From NCBI GenBank assembly GCA_947367855.1, contig CANBFE010000035.1:1-35906 (forward strand): a DNA stretch of 35,906 nt, in the 5' to 3' direction. This document shows positions 8,245-16,074 of this stretch, in pieces. The first letter of the stretch is position 1, and each line of letters opens with the position of its first letter. Both the position numbers and the translations under genes were made by a program. This stretch comes from an uncultured Lachnospiraceae bacterium. Its GTDB lineage: Bacteria; Bacillota; Clostridia; Lachnospirales; Lachnospiraceae. The notes under the pieces are model-generated. The model had not been told where the DNA came from and ran no database searches. It saw only the letters and a list, made by a program, of their open reading frames with translations.

Positions 8245-9312
8245 ATGGCAGAACGAGTGACAATACAGGATATCGCTGATGAACTGGGCGTTTCCAGAAA
8301 TACGGTATCCAAGGCCATCAACAATACAGGACTTCTGGCAGATGCCACAAGGGAGAAAATTCTCCAGAAAGCTGCAGATATGGGTTACAAACAGTTTTCC
8401 TATCTGACCATTGCCAATCTGGGCAGCGGAAAGCCGGAGCCGGTGACACAGAAGGGGGAAATCGCGGTTCTCAGCACAGGTTTTATCGGAAATTCCCACT
8501 TTGCCTCCACTATGCTGGACAAATTTCAACGGGAAATTTCCCTGCTGGGCTACAGCCTGACCATGCACCGCATACGCACGGACGAAGTGGAAAGCCTGCA
8601 GCTGCCGGCTTCTTATAATAAGGAAAGGACTGCCGGCTTCATCTGTCTTGAAATGTTTGAAAAGGACTATGCCTACATGCTCTGTGAACTGGGAATTCCC
8701 GTCCTGTTCGTGGATTCTCCTGTGGTCGGACTGGATGCGCCCCTGCGCGCAGACTGTCTTTACATGGAAAACCAGAACAATATCCTTGCCTTTGTCAGCG
8801 AAATGGCACGGAGGGGCAAAACGAAGATCGGCTTTATAGGGGAATATACCCACTGCCAGTCGTTTTACGAACGCTACATGGGATATCGCAATGCCATGTA
8901 CCTGGTTGGACTTCCCTGCCGGGAAGAGTATTGCATCACAGGCAACAGGCCGGGAATCCGGTATCCTTCAAATCAGGATTACAGAGAATATCTGACGGAA
9001 TGTTTCCAAAAAAATATGACAGACATGCCGGAAGTGTTTATCTGCGCCAATGACTTTGTTGCCCTGGATGTGCTCCAGGTATTGAAACCCATGGGACTTT
9101 CGGTTCCGGAGGATGTGTGGCTCTGCGGATTCGACGATTCCCAGGAATCCAAAATTGTGACACCCGCACTTACCACCATCCATATCCACAGCCAGATCAT
9201 GGGATTCTCCGCAGTGCATCTGATGATGTCCAGAATCAAGCAGCCCGATCTGAACTTCCGCACCGTGCACACTGAAACGGACCTGATCTACAGAGCCTCA
9301 ACCGGAGACTGA
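8245..9312 (+). CDS. LacI-family transcriptional regulator
   Basis: DNA-binding regulator likely controlling the divergent GH32/ABC operon. The N terminus shows the LacI-type HTH and hinge start (TIQDIADELGVSRNTVSKAI, residues 6-25), followed by a periplasmic-binding-protein-like effector domain to residue 355. GGAGG lies 9 nt before the ATG. The effector is unknown but is probably a fructose-containing sugar by context. The repeated TTTTACATTT motifs in both promoters are candidate operators, although classical LacI operators are palindromic with a central CG and these are not. Confidence 0.93.
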   Translation: MAERVTIQDIADELGVSRNTVSKAINNTGLLADATREKILQKAADMGYKQFSYLTIANLGSGKPEPVTQKGEIAVLSTGFIGNSHFASTMLDKFQREISLLGYSLTMHRIRTDEVESLQLPASYNKERTAGFICLEMFEKDYAYMLCELGIPVLFVDSPVVGLDAPLRADCLYMENQNNILAFVSEMARRGKTKIGFIGEYTHCQSFYERYMGYRNAMYLVGLPCREEYCITGNRPGIRYPSNQDYREYLTECFQKNMTDMPEVFICANDFVALDVLQVLKPMGLSVPEDVWLCGFDDSQESKIVTPALTTIHIHSQIMGFSAVHLMMSRIKQPDLNFRTVHTETDLIYRASTGD

Positions 9313-9362
9313 ATCTCCAAAACGCATTCTGTTTCGGATATATTTTGCCCAAAAGTTTCCAA

Positions 9363-9390
9363 CATATTTTCTCTTTGCCGGGTCATACTA
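9363..9390 (+). promoter_or_regulatory. Putative sigma-G/F promoter of the spore protein gene
   Basis: CATACTA at 9384-9390 matches the -10 element of forespore sigma factors, and CATA at 9363-9366 fits the -35 element with about 17 bp between. It is about 110 bp upstream of the ssp ATG, and forespore expression is what an alpha/beta-type SASP requires. Confidence 0.55.
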
Positions 9391-9425
9391 AGACCAAGAT
9401 AAGTTGCAGCAAACACTTAAACTGA

Positions 9426-9464
9426 ATCTTCAGGATAGGTGCATGCGGCACTTATCTTGAAGAT
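9426..9464 (+). ncRNA. Strong leader hairpin upstream of the spore protein gene
   Basis: The left arm 9426-9442 pairs along its full 17 nt with 9448-9464, using two G-U pairs and a 5-nt loop (ATGCG). No T-run follows, so it is not a terminator. It ends about 20 nt before the GGAGG of the SASP gene. A second possible pairing exists: AAGATAAG at 9396-9403 is complementary to CTTATCTT at 9451-9458 inside the right arm. The element could stabilise the spore mRNA or regulate its translation. Confidence 0.6.
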
Positions 9465-9498
9465 AGATGCAAATGAGACATGAATGGAGGTGAAATAA

Positions 9499-9699
9499 AT
9501 GTCCGATAACAGAAGCAACAGAGTAGAAGTACCTGAAGCAAAGGCTGCAATGGATCGTTTTAAGACCGAGGTAGCATCCGAGCTGGGTGTAAACCTGAAA
9601 GAAGGCTATAACGGCGACTTGACTTCCCGCGAAGCCGGTTCCATCGGCGGTGAGATGGTTCGCCGTATGATCAAGAAGCAGGAGGAGCAGATGAAATAA
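9499..9699 (+). CDS. Alpha/beta-type small acid-soluble spore protein
   Basis: DNA-binding protein that coats and protects the chromosome of the dormant spore and is degraded by the Gpr protease at germination. The 66-aa protein carries the family core, including ELGVNLKEGYNGDLTSREAG and GGEMVRRMI. GGAGG is 8-9 nt upstream of the ATG. It is monocistronic, preceded by a forespore-type promoter and followed by a hairpin at 9731-9772. Its presence, with sigF in the same window, shows a spore-forming lineage. Confidence 0.95.
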   Translation: MSDNRSNRVEVPEAKAAMDRFKTEVASELGVNLKEGYNGDLTSREAGSIGGEMVRRMIKKQEEQMK

Positions 9700-9730
9700 A
9701 GCTCCGATAAAGTAAAGCAAATGGCAATGG

Positions 9731-9776
9731 GGGCTGCCGCGCCAATCCTGACAATCAGGGGTGCGGCAGCCCTTTG
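9731..9776 (+). terminator. Terminator between ssp and the transaldolase gene
   Basis: GGGCTGCCGC (9731-9740) and GCGGCAGCCC (9763-9772) form a perfect 10-bp stem, with an inner CCTGA/TCAGG helix. TTTG follows on the plus strand. It lies between convergent genes; the minus-strand side has no T-run, so it mainly serves ssp. Confidence 0.7.
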
Positions 9777-9795
9777 TATACCGATTTCGGAACCG

Positions 9796-10449
9796 TTACT
9801 CTCCAAATACGGCCCGGTAGTCTGCCTGAAACTTGGAGATACCGGCATCCGTCAGGGGATGCTTCACCATCTGTTCGATAACCCCATAGGGTACCGTGGC
9901 AATATCCGCTCCCGCCAGGGCACAGTCCGTCACATGAACCGGATTTCGCACACTTGCGGCTATGATCTCGGTATCCAGATCCGTCACTGCAAAGATATCT
10001 GAAATCTCCCGGATCAGGTCAACGCCCCTCTGGCTGATGTCATCCAGCCGTCCCAGGAAGGGGGATACATATGCCGCTCCTGCCCTTGCGGCAAGAAGCG
10101 CCTGGTTTGCGGTAAAAATCAGGGTTACATTTACCTTGATTCCCTCTGCGGAAAGAACCTTGCAGGCCTTTAATCCCTCCACTGTCATGGGAATCTTGAC
10201 CACCATATTGGGATGAATCGCAGCAATCTCCCTGCCTTCCCGAATCATGCCTTCCGCATCCGTGGTAGTGGCTTTCACCTCCCCGCTGATGGGCCCGTCC
10301 ACAATGGAAGCGATCTCCCCGATTACCTCCTCAAATACCCTGCCTTCTTTTGCAATCAGGGAAGGATTGGTGGTGACACCACAGATGACACCCATGTCAT
10401 TTGCTTTTTTGATATCTTCCACCTTTGCCGTATCAACAAAAAAACGCAT
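9796..10449 (-). CDS. tal: Transaldolase, small (MipB/TalC) type
   Basis: Class I aldolase-fold enzyme of the non-oxidative pentose phosphate pathway, moving a dihydroxyacetone unit between sugar phosphates. I start at MRFFVDTAKVED (10449) because this is the family start and AGGAG lies upstream; earlier in-frame codons are not supported. The 217-aa length matches the small transaldolase/fructose-6-phosphate aldolase family. Lys85 in VVKIPMT is the Schiff-base lysine, Asp6 is present, and Glu57 (SGEVKATT) sits where true fructose-6-phosphate aldolases have Gln59. That Glu is typical of transaldolases, so I favour transaldolase activity. It is followed by the ssp terminator region and lies 77 bp downstream of the kinase gene. 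Confidence 0.9.
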   Translation of the reverse strand: MRFFVDTAKVEDIKKANDMGVICGVTTNPSLIAKEGRVFEEVIGEIASIVDGPISGEVKATTTDAEGMIREGREIAAIHPNMVVKIPMTVEGLKACKVLSAEGIKVNVTLIFTANQALLAARAGAAYVSPFLGRLDDISQRGVDLIREISDIFAVTDLDTEIIAASVRNPVHVTDCALAGADIATVPYGVIEQMVKHPLTDAGISKFQADYRAVFGE

Positions 10450-10526
10450 AACCTGTTCTCCTCTCATTCTTTTGCCCTGATTTTGGGCATCTACAATTAT
10501 AAACGCTCTTTGGAAAATCTTCAATC

Positions 10527-11345
10527 TTATTTTAAAACTTTATTTTCTTCTTCCAAGGGTTTTAACCGGCATAGAAGCCCTTCCATATCCTGAATCCTCT
10601 TCGGGACTGCATCCTGCGTACAGGCCTTCAGAATCCTCGCCAGCCGTACATACCTTCTCTGCTCCTCCCTGTCCGTTTTGGAAGAACCCTTTTTCCCTTT
10701 CCTTCCCCCGGCATCTCCCAGCATTGCCTCCATCGTGCGCCCCAGTCCGTATACATCGCATGCTGCAGTCAGCCTTTCCTCCCCTGACAGCTGTTCCGGA
10801 GCGGCAAACCCCGGAGTTCCTGCCCTGGAGCACACTCCGGCTTCCAGGGAACAGGCACAGCCAAGATCAATCAGCTTGATTTTTCCGTCCTGCCGTATCA
10901 TGATATTGGAGGGTTTCACATCCCGGAACAGGAATCTTTCCCGCCTTTCATGGAGATGCCGCAGCCCCTCCGCCAGCGCAATGCCCGCGCGCACTGTCTG
11001 CGCAGGGGTGAAATGACCTCTCCTGCCAAGCATTTCCTCCATGGAACACCCGGCCACATACTCGCTGAACAGAAAGCCCAGACCTGCCTCCCTAAAGCTG
11101 TCAATATATTCCGGAAACAACGAATGCTCCAACAGCGCCATGACCCTGGCTTCCTTTTCCAGAATACACGCGTTTTCACTGATTTTACAGGCGCAGACGC
11201 TGCCTCCATCCCCTCTTTCCACAAGACAGACAAGGGAAAATGCCCCCTTTCCCAGTTGTCCCAGGCACAGATATCCCCTTCTGCGCAGAACCAGTTCACC
11301 CAGGGCATCCAGTTTCTTCCTGTTCCCGCTTATATCATGCCTCAT
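10527..11345 (-). CDS. Soluble Hanks-type serine/threonine protein kinase
   Basis: Phosphorylates protein substrates on Ser/Thr; the targets are unknown. Kinase landmarks are in order: Gly-rich loop LGKGAFS, Lys in CACKI, alpha-C Glu in LEKEARVM, catalytic loop FRDVKPSNIM, DLG in place of DFG, and AAPEQL. HRD appears as FRD. The protein (about 272 aa) ends soon after the kinase core and has no membrane segment or PASTA repeats, unlike the PrkC-type kinase of Firmicutes. It also lacks a neighbouring PP2C phosphatase gene. The start is uncertain: ATG at 11345 or in-frame GTG at 11357. It lies upstream of the transaldolase gene on the same strand, but co-transcription is unproven. Confidence 0.85.
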   Translation of the reverse strand: MRHDISGNRKKLDALGELVLRRRGYLCLGQLGKGAFSLVCLVERGDGGSVCACKISENACILEKEARVMALLEHSLFPEYIDSFREAGLGFLFSEYVAGCSMEEMLGRRGHFTPAQTVRAGIALAEGLRHLHERRERFLFRDVKPSNIMIRQDGKIKLIDLGCACSLEAGVCSRAGTPGFAAPEQLSGEERLTAACDVYGLGRTMEAMLGDAGGRKGKKGSSKTDREEQRRYVRLARILKACTQDAVPKRIQDMEGLLCRLKPLEEENKVLK

Positions 11346-11373
11346 TCCATACGGCACATCCCTTCCACTGAAT

Positions 11374-11415
11374 TAAAAATAAGACCCTGCGGCAGACTTT
11401 CCGTCCGCCGCAGCT
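11374..11415 (-). terminator. Terminator after rseP
   Basis: CTGCGGC (11387-11393) pairs with GCCGCAG (11407-11413). On the minus strand the stem is followed by GGTCTTATTTTT. It lies about 35 bp past the rseP stop and ends the pyrH-to-rseP operon. Confidence 0.65.
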
Positions 11416-11446
11416 TAAGGACCACAGTTTTCTGACTGTAAGCAGC

Positions 11447-12517
11447 TCATCCCTGCTTCATAAAGATATTAGACAAATCATTGAAGAAGATAAACACCAT
11501 CAATACCATAAAAAACATCAAACCAACAAAATGGACCATGCCTTCCTTTTCCGGAGGAACCGGTTTTCCCCTGATTACCTCCACCAGCAAAAACACCAGT
11601 CTGCCTCCGTCCAGCGCCGGAACGGGAAGCAGGTTCAGAATTCCCAGGTTCACCGACAGCATCAGGGTAATGTTCAGCATGCTCAGCAGCACACTCTGCC
11701 ATCCGTACTCCTTCGCAGTGTCATAGGTCTTGCCCACCACATTTACGGCGATCCCCACAGGCCCTGCCACATCCTGGCGGGAAACCTTCCCCCGGAATAT
11801 CATCCCCAGGCTCTTATAGGTGGCCTTCACGGAATACCGCATTTCATACCACGCATACTTCAAAGTGTCAATGCCTTTGGGTTCCACAAAGTCCGCATTC
11901 ATCACACCCAGCAGATAGCTTCCCGAAGCCTCGTCATACTGCGGCGTCAGCGTCGTCGTATGCCGCTCGCCCCCGCGCTCATATACCACTTCCAGATCGC
12001 CGCCCTGGTAACTGGCCTGCATATAGAGCGAAATTTCCTGATACAGACCCAGTTTTTCCCCGTTAATGGACACAATCCTGTCTCCGTCCCGGAGACCCGC
12101 CGCTTCCGCTCCGCCGCCTTCCACCACCTGGGTTGCAATGGGATCACGTATGGCTACAAAATCCGTCATGCTCACCATAATCAGGGCAATGAAAAAAGCA
12201 AGGATAAAGTTAAAAACCGGCCCTGCCACCACAGTGGAAATCCTTCCCCATACACTGGCATTCAGAAAAGAGCCTTCCCCGCCCTCTCCCTCCTTTGACG
12301 CCAGGCCGTCCTCACCCTCAAACATGCAGGCTCCGCCTATGGGAAAGAGCTTCAGGGAATATATTGTGCCGCCTTTTTTAAAGGATAAAAGGCTGGGGCC
12401 CATTCCCACTGCAAATTCCACAACATGGATGCCATTGGCCTTGGCCAGAAGAAAATGCCCGAATTCATGAGCAATTACCACAGCCCCGAATATGATAATG
12501 AACAAAATTATGGTCAT
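11447..12517 (-). CDS. rseP: RIP metalloprotease RseP (site-2 protease)
   Basis: Membrane zinc protease that cuts transmembrane segments of regulatory proteins such as anti-sigma factors and remnant signal peptides. The 356-aa protein has HEFGH at residues 17-21 in the first membrane helix, a central PDZ region (about residues 130-200), and NLLPVPALDGG, the second metal-ligand motif, near the C terminus. Its ATG overlaps the dxr stop in an ATGA arrangement (12514-12517), showing translational coupling. This position after dxr is conserved across Firmicutes. Confidence 0.95.
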   Translation of the reverse strand: MTIILFIIIFGAVVIAHEFGHFLLAKANGIHVVEFAVGMGPSLLSFKKGGTIYSLKLFPIGGACMFEGEDGLASKEGEGGEGSFLNASVWGRISTVVAGPVFNFILAFFIALIMVSMTDFVAIRDPIATQVVEGGGAEAAGLRDGDRIVSINGEKLGLYQEISLYMQASYQGGDLEVVYERGGERHTTTLTPQYDEASGSYLLGVMNADFVEPKGIDTLKYAWYEMRYSVKATYKSLGMIFRGKVSRQDVAGPVGIAVNVVGKTYDTAKEYGWQSVLLSMLNITLMLSVNLGILNLLPVPALDGGRLVFLLVEVIRGKPVPPEKEGMVHFVGLMFFMVLMVFIFFNDLSNIFMKQG

Positions 12518-13683
12518 AGCTTATGTCCAATCCTTCCTGAAATAAATTCGCAGGCCTCCCTCTCCGTCTCAAGAATCTCCTCCACGCCGGGGTCCCTGAT
12601 GGTGTCATGCCGCTCCATTGCCTCTCCGATGAGTTCCGCAATCTCCAGATAGGAAATCTGATGATCCAGAAACAGCTGGACAGCCTTTTCGTTGGCGGCA
12701 TTGTAAACCGTGGGCATGCTTCCTCCCGTCCGGCATGCCTGATATGCCAGCGCCAGTCCCCTGAAGGTATCTGTGTCCGGCTTTTCAAAGGTGAGCCTGC
12801 CCAATTCAAACAGATCCGCCCGTTTTCCGCCCATGGGTCTTCTGTCCGGATAAAAAAGCGCGTATTGAATGGGCAGTTTCATATCCGGTGTCCCCAACTG
12901 GGCAATAATGGCTCCGTCCACAAACTGTACGGCGGAATGAAGGATACTCTGGGGATGAACCACTACCTGAATCCGGTCCAGGTCCACCCCGAACAGCCAT
13001 TTTGCCTCCATAACCTCCAGTCCTTTGTTCACAAGGGTGGAAGAGTCAATCGTCACCTTTCTGCCCATGTTCCAGTTGGGATGTTTCAGCGCATCCTCCG
13101 GACGAATCCCCTGAAGCTGTGCCCTGCTCTTTCCCCGGAAAGGCCCGCCGGATGCCGTGAGCAGGATCTTTTCTATTTTAGCGCTCTCCCTGCCTGCACC
13201 TCTCTCCCCGTTCAGGGACTGAAAAATGGCGCTGTGTTCGCTGTCCACCGGCAGGACTGCCACATTATGCTTCTCCGCCAGAGGCATGATAATATGCCCG
13301 GCTGTCACCAGAGTCTCCTTGTTGGCCAGGGCGATGTCCTTTCCGGCCTCAATAGCCGCAATGGTGGGCCTGATACCAATCATGCCCACAATAGCCGTTA
13401 CCAATACCTGGCTTTGAGGCAAAACCGCTGTTTCCAGGAGTCCCTCCATGCCGGAGAGCACTTTTACATTCAGGTCCCTGACCCTTGCGCGCAGATCCGC
13501 CGCGCTTTCCTCCAACCACATACAGGCAGTCAGGGGACGGAATTCCCGGATCTGCTCCTCCATCTTATCCACATTGCTTCCTGCCGCCAGCGCCACCACC
13601 TGCAGATCCGGATTTTCCCTCACAATCTCCAGAGTCTGTGTGCCTATGGATCCCGTGGAGCCCAGTATCGCTATCTTTTTCAT
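12514..13683 (-). CDS. dxr: 1-deoxy-D-xylulose 5-phosphate reductoisomerase
   Basis: Second step of the MEP isoprenoid pathway, converting DXP to MEP with NADPH. The start MKKIAILGSTGSIGTQTLEI contains the NADPH-binding loop and is the usual family start; GGAGAAGG lies just upstream, so I prefer 13683 to the ATG at 13695. The 389-aa length is normal. Substrate-binding motifs such as ASGGPFRG, WNMGRKVTIDSSTLVNKG and EVMEAKWLFG are present. It lies 12 bp downstream of cdsA and overlaps rseP by 4 nt. Confidence 0.96.
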   Translation of the reverse strand: MKKIAILGSTGSIGTQTLEIVRENPDLQVVALAAGSNVDKMEEQIREFRPLTACMWLEESAADLRARVRDLNVKVLSGMEGLLETAVLPQSQVLVTAIVGMIGIRPTIAAIEAGKDIALANKETLVTAGHIIMPLAEKHNVAVLPVDSEHSAIFQSLNGERGAGRESAKIEKILLTASGGPFRGKSRAQLQGIRPEDALKHPNWNMGRKVTIDSSTLVNKGLEVMEAKWLFGVDLDRIQVVVHPQSILHSAVQFVDGAIIAQLGTPDMKLPIQYALFYPDRRPMGGKRADLFELGRLTFEKPDTDTFRGLALAYQACRTGGSMPTVYNAANEKAVQLFLDHQISYLEIAELIGEAMERHDTIRDPGVEEILETEREACEFISGRIGHKL

Positions 13684-13695
13684 TTCCTTCTCCAT

Positions 13696-14508
13696 CTACA
13701 GCAGCAGCGCCGTCAGAAAATAGGTCAGCGGCGCCGTGACTATCATGCTGTCAAATCTGTCCATGATTCCCCCGTGTCCGGGAATCAGTTTTCCGTAATC
13801 CTTGATTTCCATATTCCGCTTCACCGCAGACGCAGCCAGGTCTCCCACCATGCTCATAACTGCCCCCACGGCACAGATCACTGCCATAATTCCCGCAACG
13901 CCCTGGTCCGGAAGAAACCGTTCCACAAAAAAATGCCCGTACAGCCATCCCAGAAGCGCAGTCCCCAATACTCCGCCAATGCAGCCCTCCAACGATTTCT
14001 TTGGACTGAGTACCGGAAAAATCTTCTTCCTGCCTATCAGCTTCCCAACCGCATAGGCACAGGTGTCACATCCCCATGAACTGATCAGGATCATCCACAC
14101 GGTATAGATTCCCTGTTCGTACATGCGTGTCTGGTATACAAATCCCAGAAGCACCGGGGCATACATGTAGGAAAAAAAGGCTGCCATAACCTGTGCTGCA
14201 CTGTATTTCGGAAAAGTTATGACGTAATCAAACATAATTGCAAGAAAGGTCCCAACAATGCACATCAGCAGCAAAATATGTTCTCCCGAAAAGTACAGCA
14301 GCAGATAGTAGCAGGTAATCCCCGCCATGCCCGCAAACTCCAGGCTGTTTATCCTCTCCTCTTCGCATTTCAGAGCTTTGGCCAGCTCCCGAAATGCAAT
14401 CAGCGATGTACCCCACAGAAGGACTGCCAGAGGGATTCCCCCCAGGCCTATGGCGCCGATGGCGATCACCAGAAGCACTATGCCGCTTGCCAGTCTGGTC
14501 CAAAACAT
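13696..14508 (-). CDS. cdsA: Phosphatidate cytidylyltransferase
   Basis: Makes CDP-diacylglycerol from phosphatidic acid and CTP, the branch point of phospholipid synthesis. I use the ATG at 14508 (MFWTRLASG, 270 aa) because AGGAGG lies 9 nt upstream and the length fits the family; an upstream in-frame extension of 48 codons looks like non-coding leader. The protein has multiple membrane segments. The CDP-diglyceride synthase signature is seen in SPKKSLEGCIGG and HGGIMDRFDSM near the C terminus. It lies between uppS and dxr, the classical order. Confidence 0.95.
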   Translation of the reverse strand: MFWTRLASGIVLLVIAIGAIGLGGIPLAVLLWGTSLIAFRELAKALKCEEERINSLEFAGMAGITCYYLLLYFSGEHILLLMCIVGTFLAIMFDYVITFPKYSAAQVMAAFFSYMYAPVLLGFVYQTRMYEQGIYTVWMILISSWGCDTCAYAVGKLIGRKKIFPVLSPKKSLEGCIGGVLGTALLGWLYGHFFVERFLPDQGVAGIMAVICAVGAVMSMVGDLAASAVKRNMEIKDYGKLIPGHGGIMDRFDSMIVTAPLTYFLTALLL

Positions 14509-14524
14509 AGAACGGTTCCTCCTA

Positions 14525-14646
14525 TTCCAGTTCCGCATCTGCCCCATCCCGTACCAGATAAGCAGAACAATTCCTGTCCCAAATGCTGGGCCAGTATTTG
14601 TTCTGGGCACTGGAGGGGCTGATGCTGTTTCCAGTTCCGCATCTGC
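14525..14646. repeat. 18-bp direct repeat between uppS and cdsA
   Basis: TTCCAGTTCCGCATCTGC occurs exactly at 14525-14542 and again at 14629-14646, 104 bp apart, within the 157-bp gap between uppS and cdsA. AGAACAA and TTGTTCT also lie inverted within the unit. The gap is unusually long for this otherwise tight operon and may be a duplication scar. Confidence 0.6.
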
Positions 14647-14665
14647 AGACACTGTTTTATAATGG

Positions 14666-15385
14666 TCAGCCCGGTTTCAGACCGCCCAGTTTTCTTTCCC
14701 TATGATTATATGCTTCCACAGCTTTTATCAATTCTTCCTTGGTAAAATCAGGCCATGGAACAGGTGTAAAATAAAATTCCGTATAGGCCAGCTGCCAAAG
14801 CAGGAAATTGGAAATCCGCTGCTCATTGCAGGTACGGATCAGCAGATCCGGCTCCGGTATTCCACAGGTATCCAGACGGCTGCTTATGGCCTCCTCCGTA
14901 ATCTGTTCCGGCTTCAGCATGCCCGCTGCCGCCTCCTCTGCGAGCTTTCTGGCAGCCCTGACGATCTCATCCCGTCCGCCATAATTGATGGCAATCTGAA
15001 AATGAAGTCCGTCGTTATTTTTGGTGGCTTCCTCCAGTTCCCGGATGCGGGTCCTGATATCCTCATCCAACCGGGATTTTTCTCCCAGCACCCTGACACA
15101 CATGCGGTTCTTCTCCGCAGTCTTCAGACAGGTCTTCATATAATTCCGCAGAAGCTTCATCAGCGCCTCCACCTCATCCCCGGGCCTGCTCCAGTTCTCC
15201 GTGGAAAAGGCATATACGGTCAGATACTGAATCCCCATTCTGTAAGCTTCCTCGCAGATGACCTCCACGGTCTTCGCCCCCTGGACATGTCCGTAATTCC
15301 GGGGCATTCCCTTTGCCCTGGCCCATCTGCCGTTTCCGTCCAGAATGATGGCAACATGCCTGGGCATTTTCAGTTCTTCCTCCAT
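14666..15385 (-). CDS. uppS: Isoprenyl transferase (undecaprenyl diphosphate synthase)
   Basis: Cis-prenyltransferase that builds the C55 lipid carrier for peptidoglycan and surface glycans. The 239-aa protein has the catalytic AIILDGNGRWA motif near residues 12-22 and the C-terminal EQRISNFLLWQLAYTEFYF stretch that binds the pyrophosphate and closes the active site. The residues before it read TCN, where many homologues have TSG. AGGAG precedes the ATG. It is part of the pyrH-frr-uppS-cdsA-dxr-rseP series. Confidence 0.95.
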   Translation of the reverse strand: MEEELKMPRHVAIILDGNGRWARAKGMPRNYGHVQGAKTVEVICEEAYRMGIQYLTVYAFSTENWSRPGDEVEALMKLLRNYMKTCLKTAEKNRMCVRVLGEKSRLDEDIRTRIRELEEATKNNDGLHFQIAINYGGRDEIVRAARKLAEEAAAGMLKPEQITEEAISSRLDTCGIPEPDLLIRTCNEQRISNFLLWQLAYTEFYFTPVPWPDFTKEELIKAVEAYNHRERKLGGLKPG

Positions 15386-15486
15386 ACCTCATTCTCCTAT
15401 TTCAGTTCCCTGCAAAGCCGCAGGGGGAGCAGACCGCCATGCCTTCCACTCCCCCGCCGGAACACAGATATGAAACCGTGTCACAC

Positions 15487-16038
15487 CTATACGGTCATGA
15501 TTTCCTTTGTCTTCTTCTCCATCAGCCCGTCCACTTCCTTGATGTATTTGTCAGTGGTCTTCTGCAGCTGTTCTTCCATCTGCTTGATCTCGTCCTCGGA
15601 GACATCGGTCTTCCCCAGTTTCTTCAGGTAGTCGTTTCCGTCCCTCCGAATATTCCGGATGGCCACCTTGCCGTCCTCCGCCTTCTTCTTCACATCCTTT
15701 GCCAGATCCTTTCTTCTCTCCTCCGTCAGCTCCGGAAATACCAGGCGGATTACACTGCCGTCATTGGAAGGATTGATGCCCAGATCCGATGCCTGAATCG
15801 CCTTTTCAATGGCCTTTACCATGGAACGCTCCCAGGGCGCGATCTGAATAATGCGGGCTTCCGGCACCGTGACATTGCCCACCTGCTGGATGGGTGTGGG
15901 CGTTCCGTAATAATCAACGCGGATCTTGTCCAAAACATGGGGATTTGCGCGTCCCGCCCGGATGGTATTGTAATCTCCCTCCAGGAACTCGATGGCCTTC
16001 TTCATCTTATCCTCATACTGCTGTAATCTGGCGTCCAT
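15487..16038 (-). CDS. frr: Ribosome recycling factor
   Basis: Splits post-termination ribosomes with EF-G. The 183-aa length is standard. IRAGRANPHVLDKIRVDYYG is the diagnostic N-terminal block, followed by WERSMVKAIEKAI and the LTEERRKDLAK helix region. It lies 36 bp downstream of pyrH and about 100 bp upstream of uppS on the same strand. That gap to uppS has two short inverted repeats but no T-run, so transcription probably continues. Confidence 0.97.
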   Translation of the reverse strand: MDARLQQYEDKMKKAIEFLEGDYNTIRAGRANPHVLDKIRVDYYGTPTPIQQVGNVTVPEARIIQIAPWERSMVKAIEKAIQASDLGINPSNDGSVIRLVFPELTEERRKDLAKDVKKKAEDGKVAIRNIRRDGNDYLKKLGKTDVSEDEIKQMEEQLQKTTDKYIKEVDGLMEKKTKEIMTV

Positions 16039-16074
16039 AATTTTATTCTCCTTTTTGATTTATGTCTTCCAATG

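Noticed and set aside
12607..14079. Plus-strand open frame of about 490 codons across dxr and cdsA
   Set aside because: It crosses two clear genes on the opposite strand and has low-complexity composition typical of an antisense frame.
15386..15486. CCCTGC/GCAGGG and GGGGGAG/CTCCCCC pairs between frr and uppS
   Set aside because: No T-run follows either stem and the genes belong to one operon, so I do not call a terminator.
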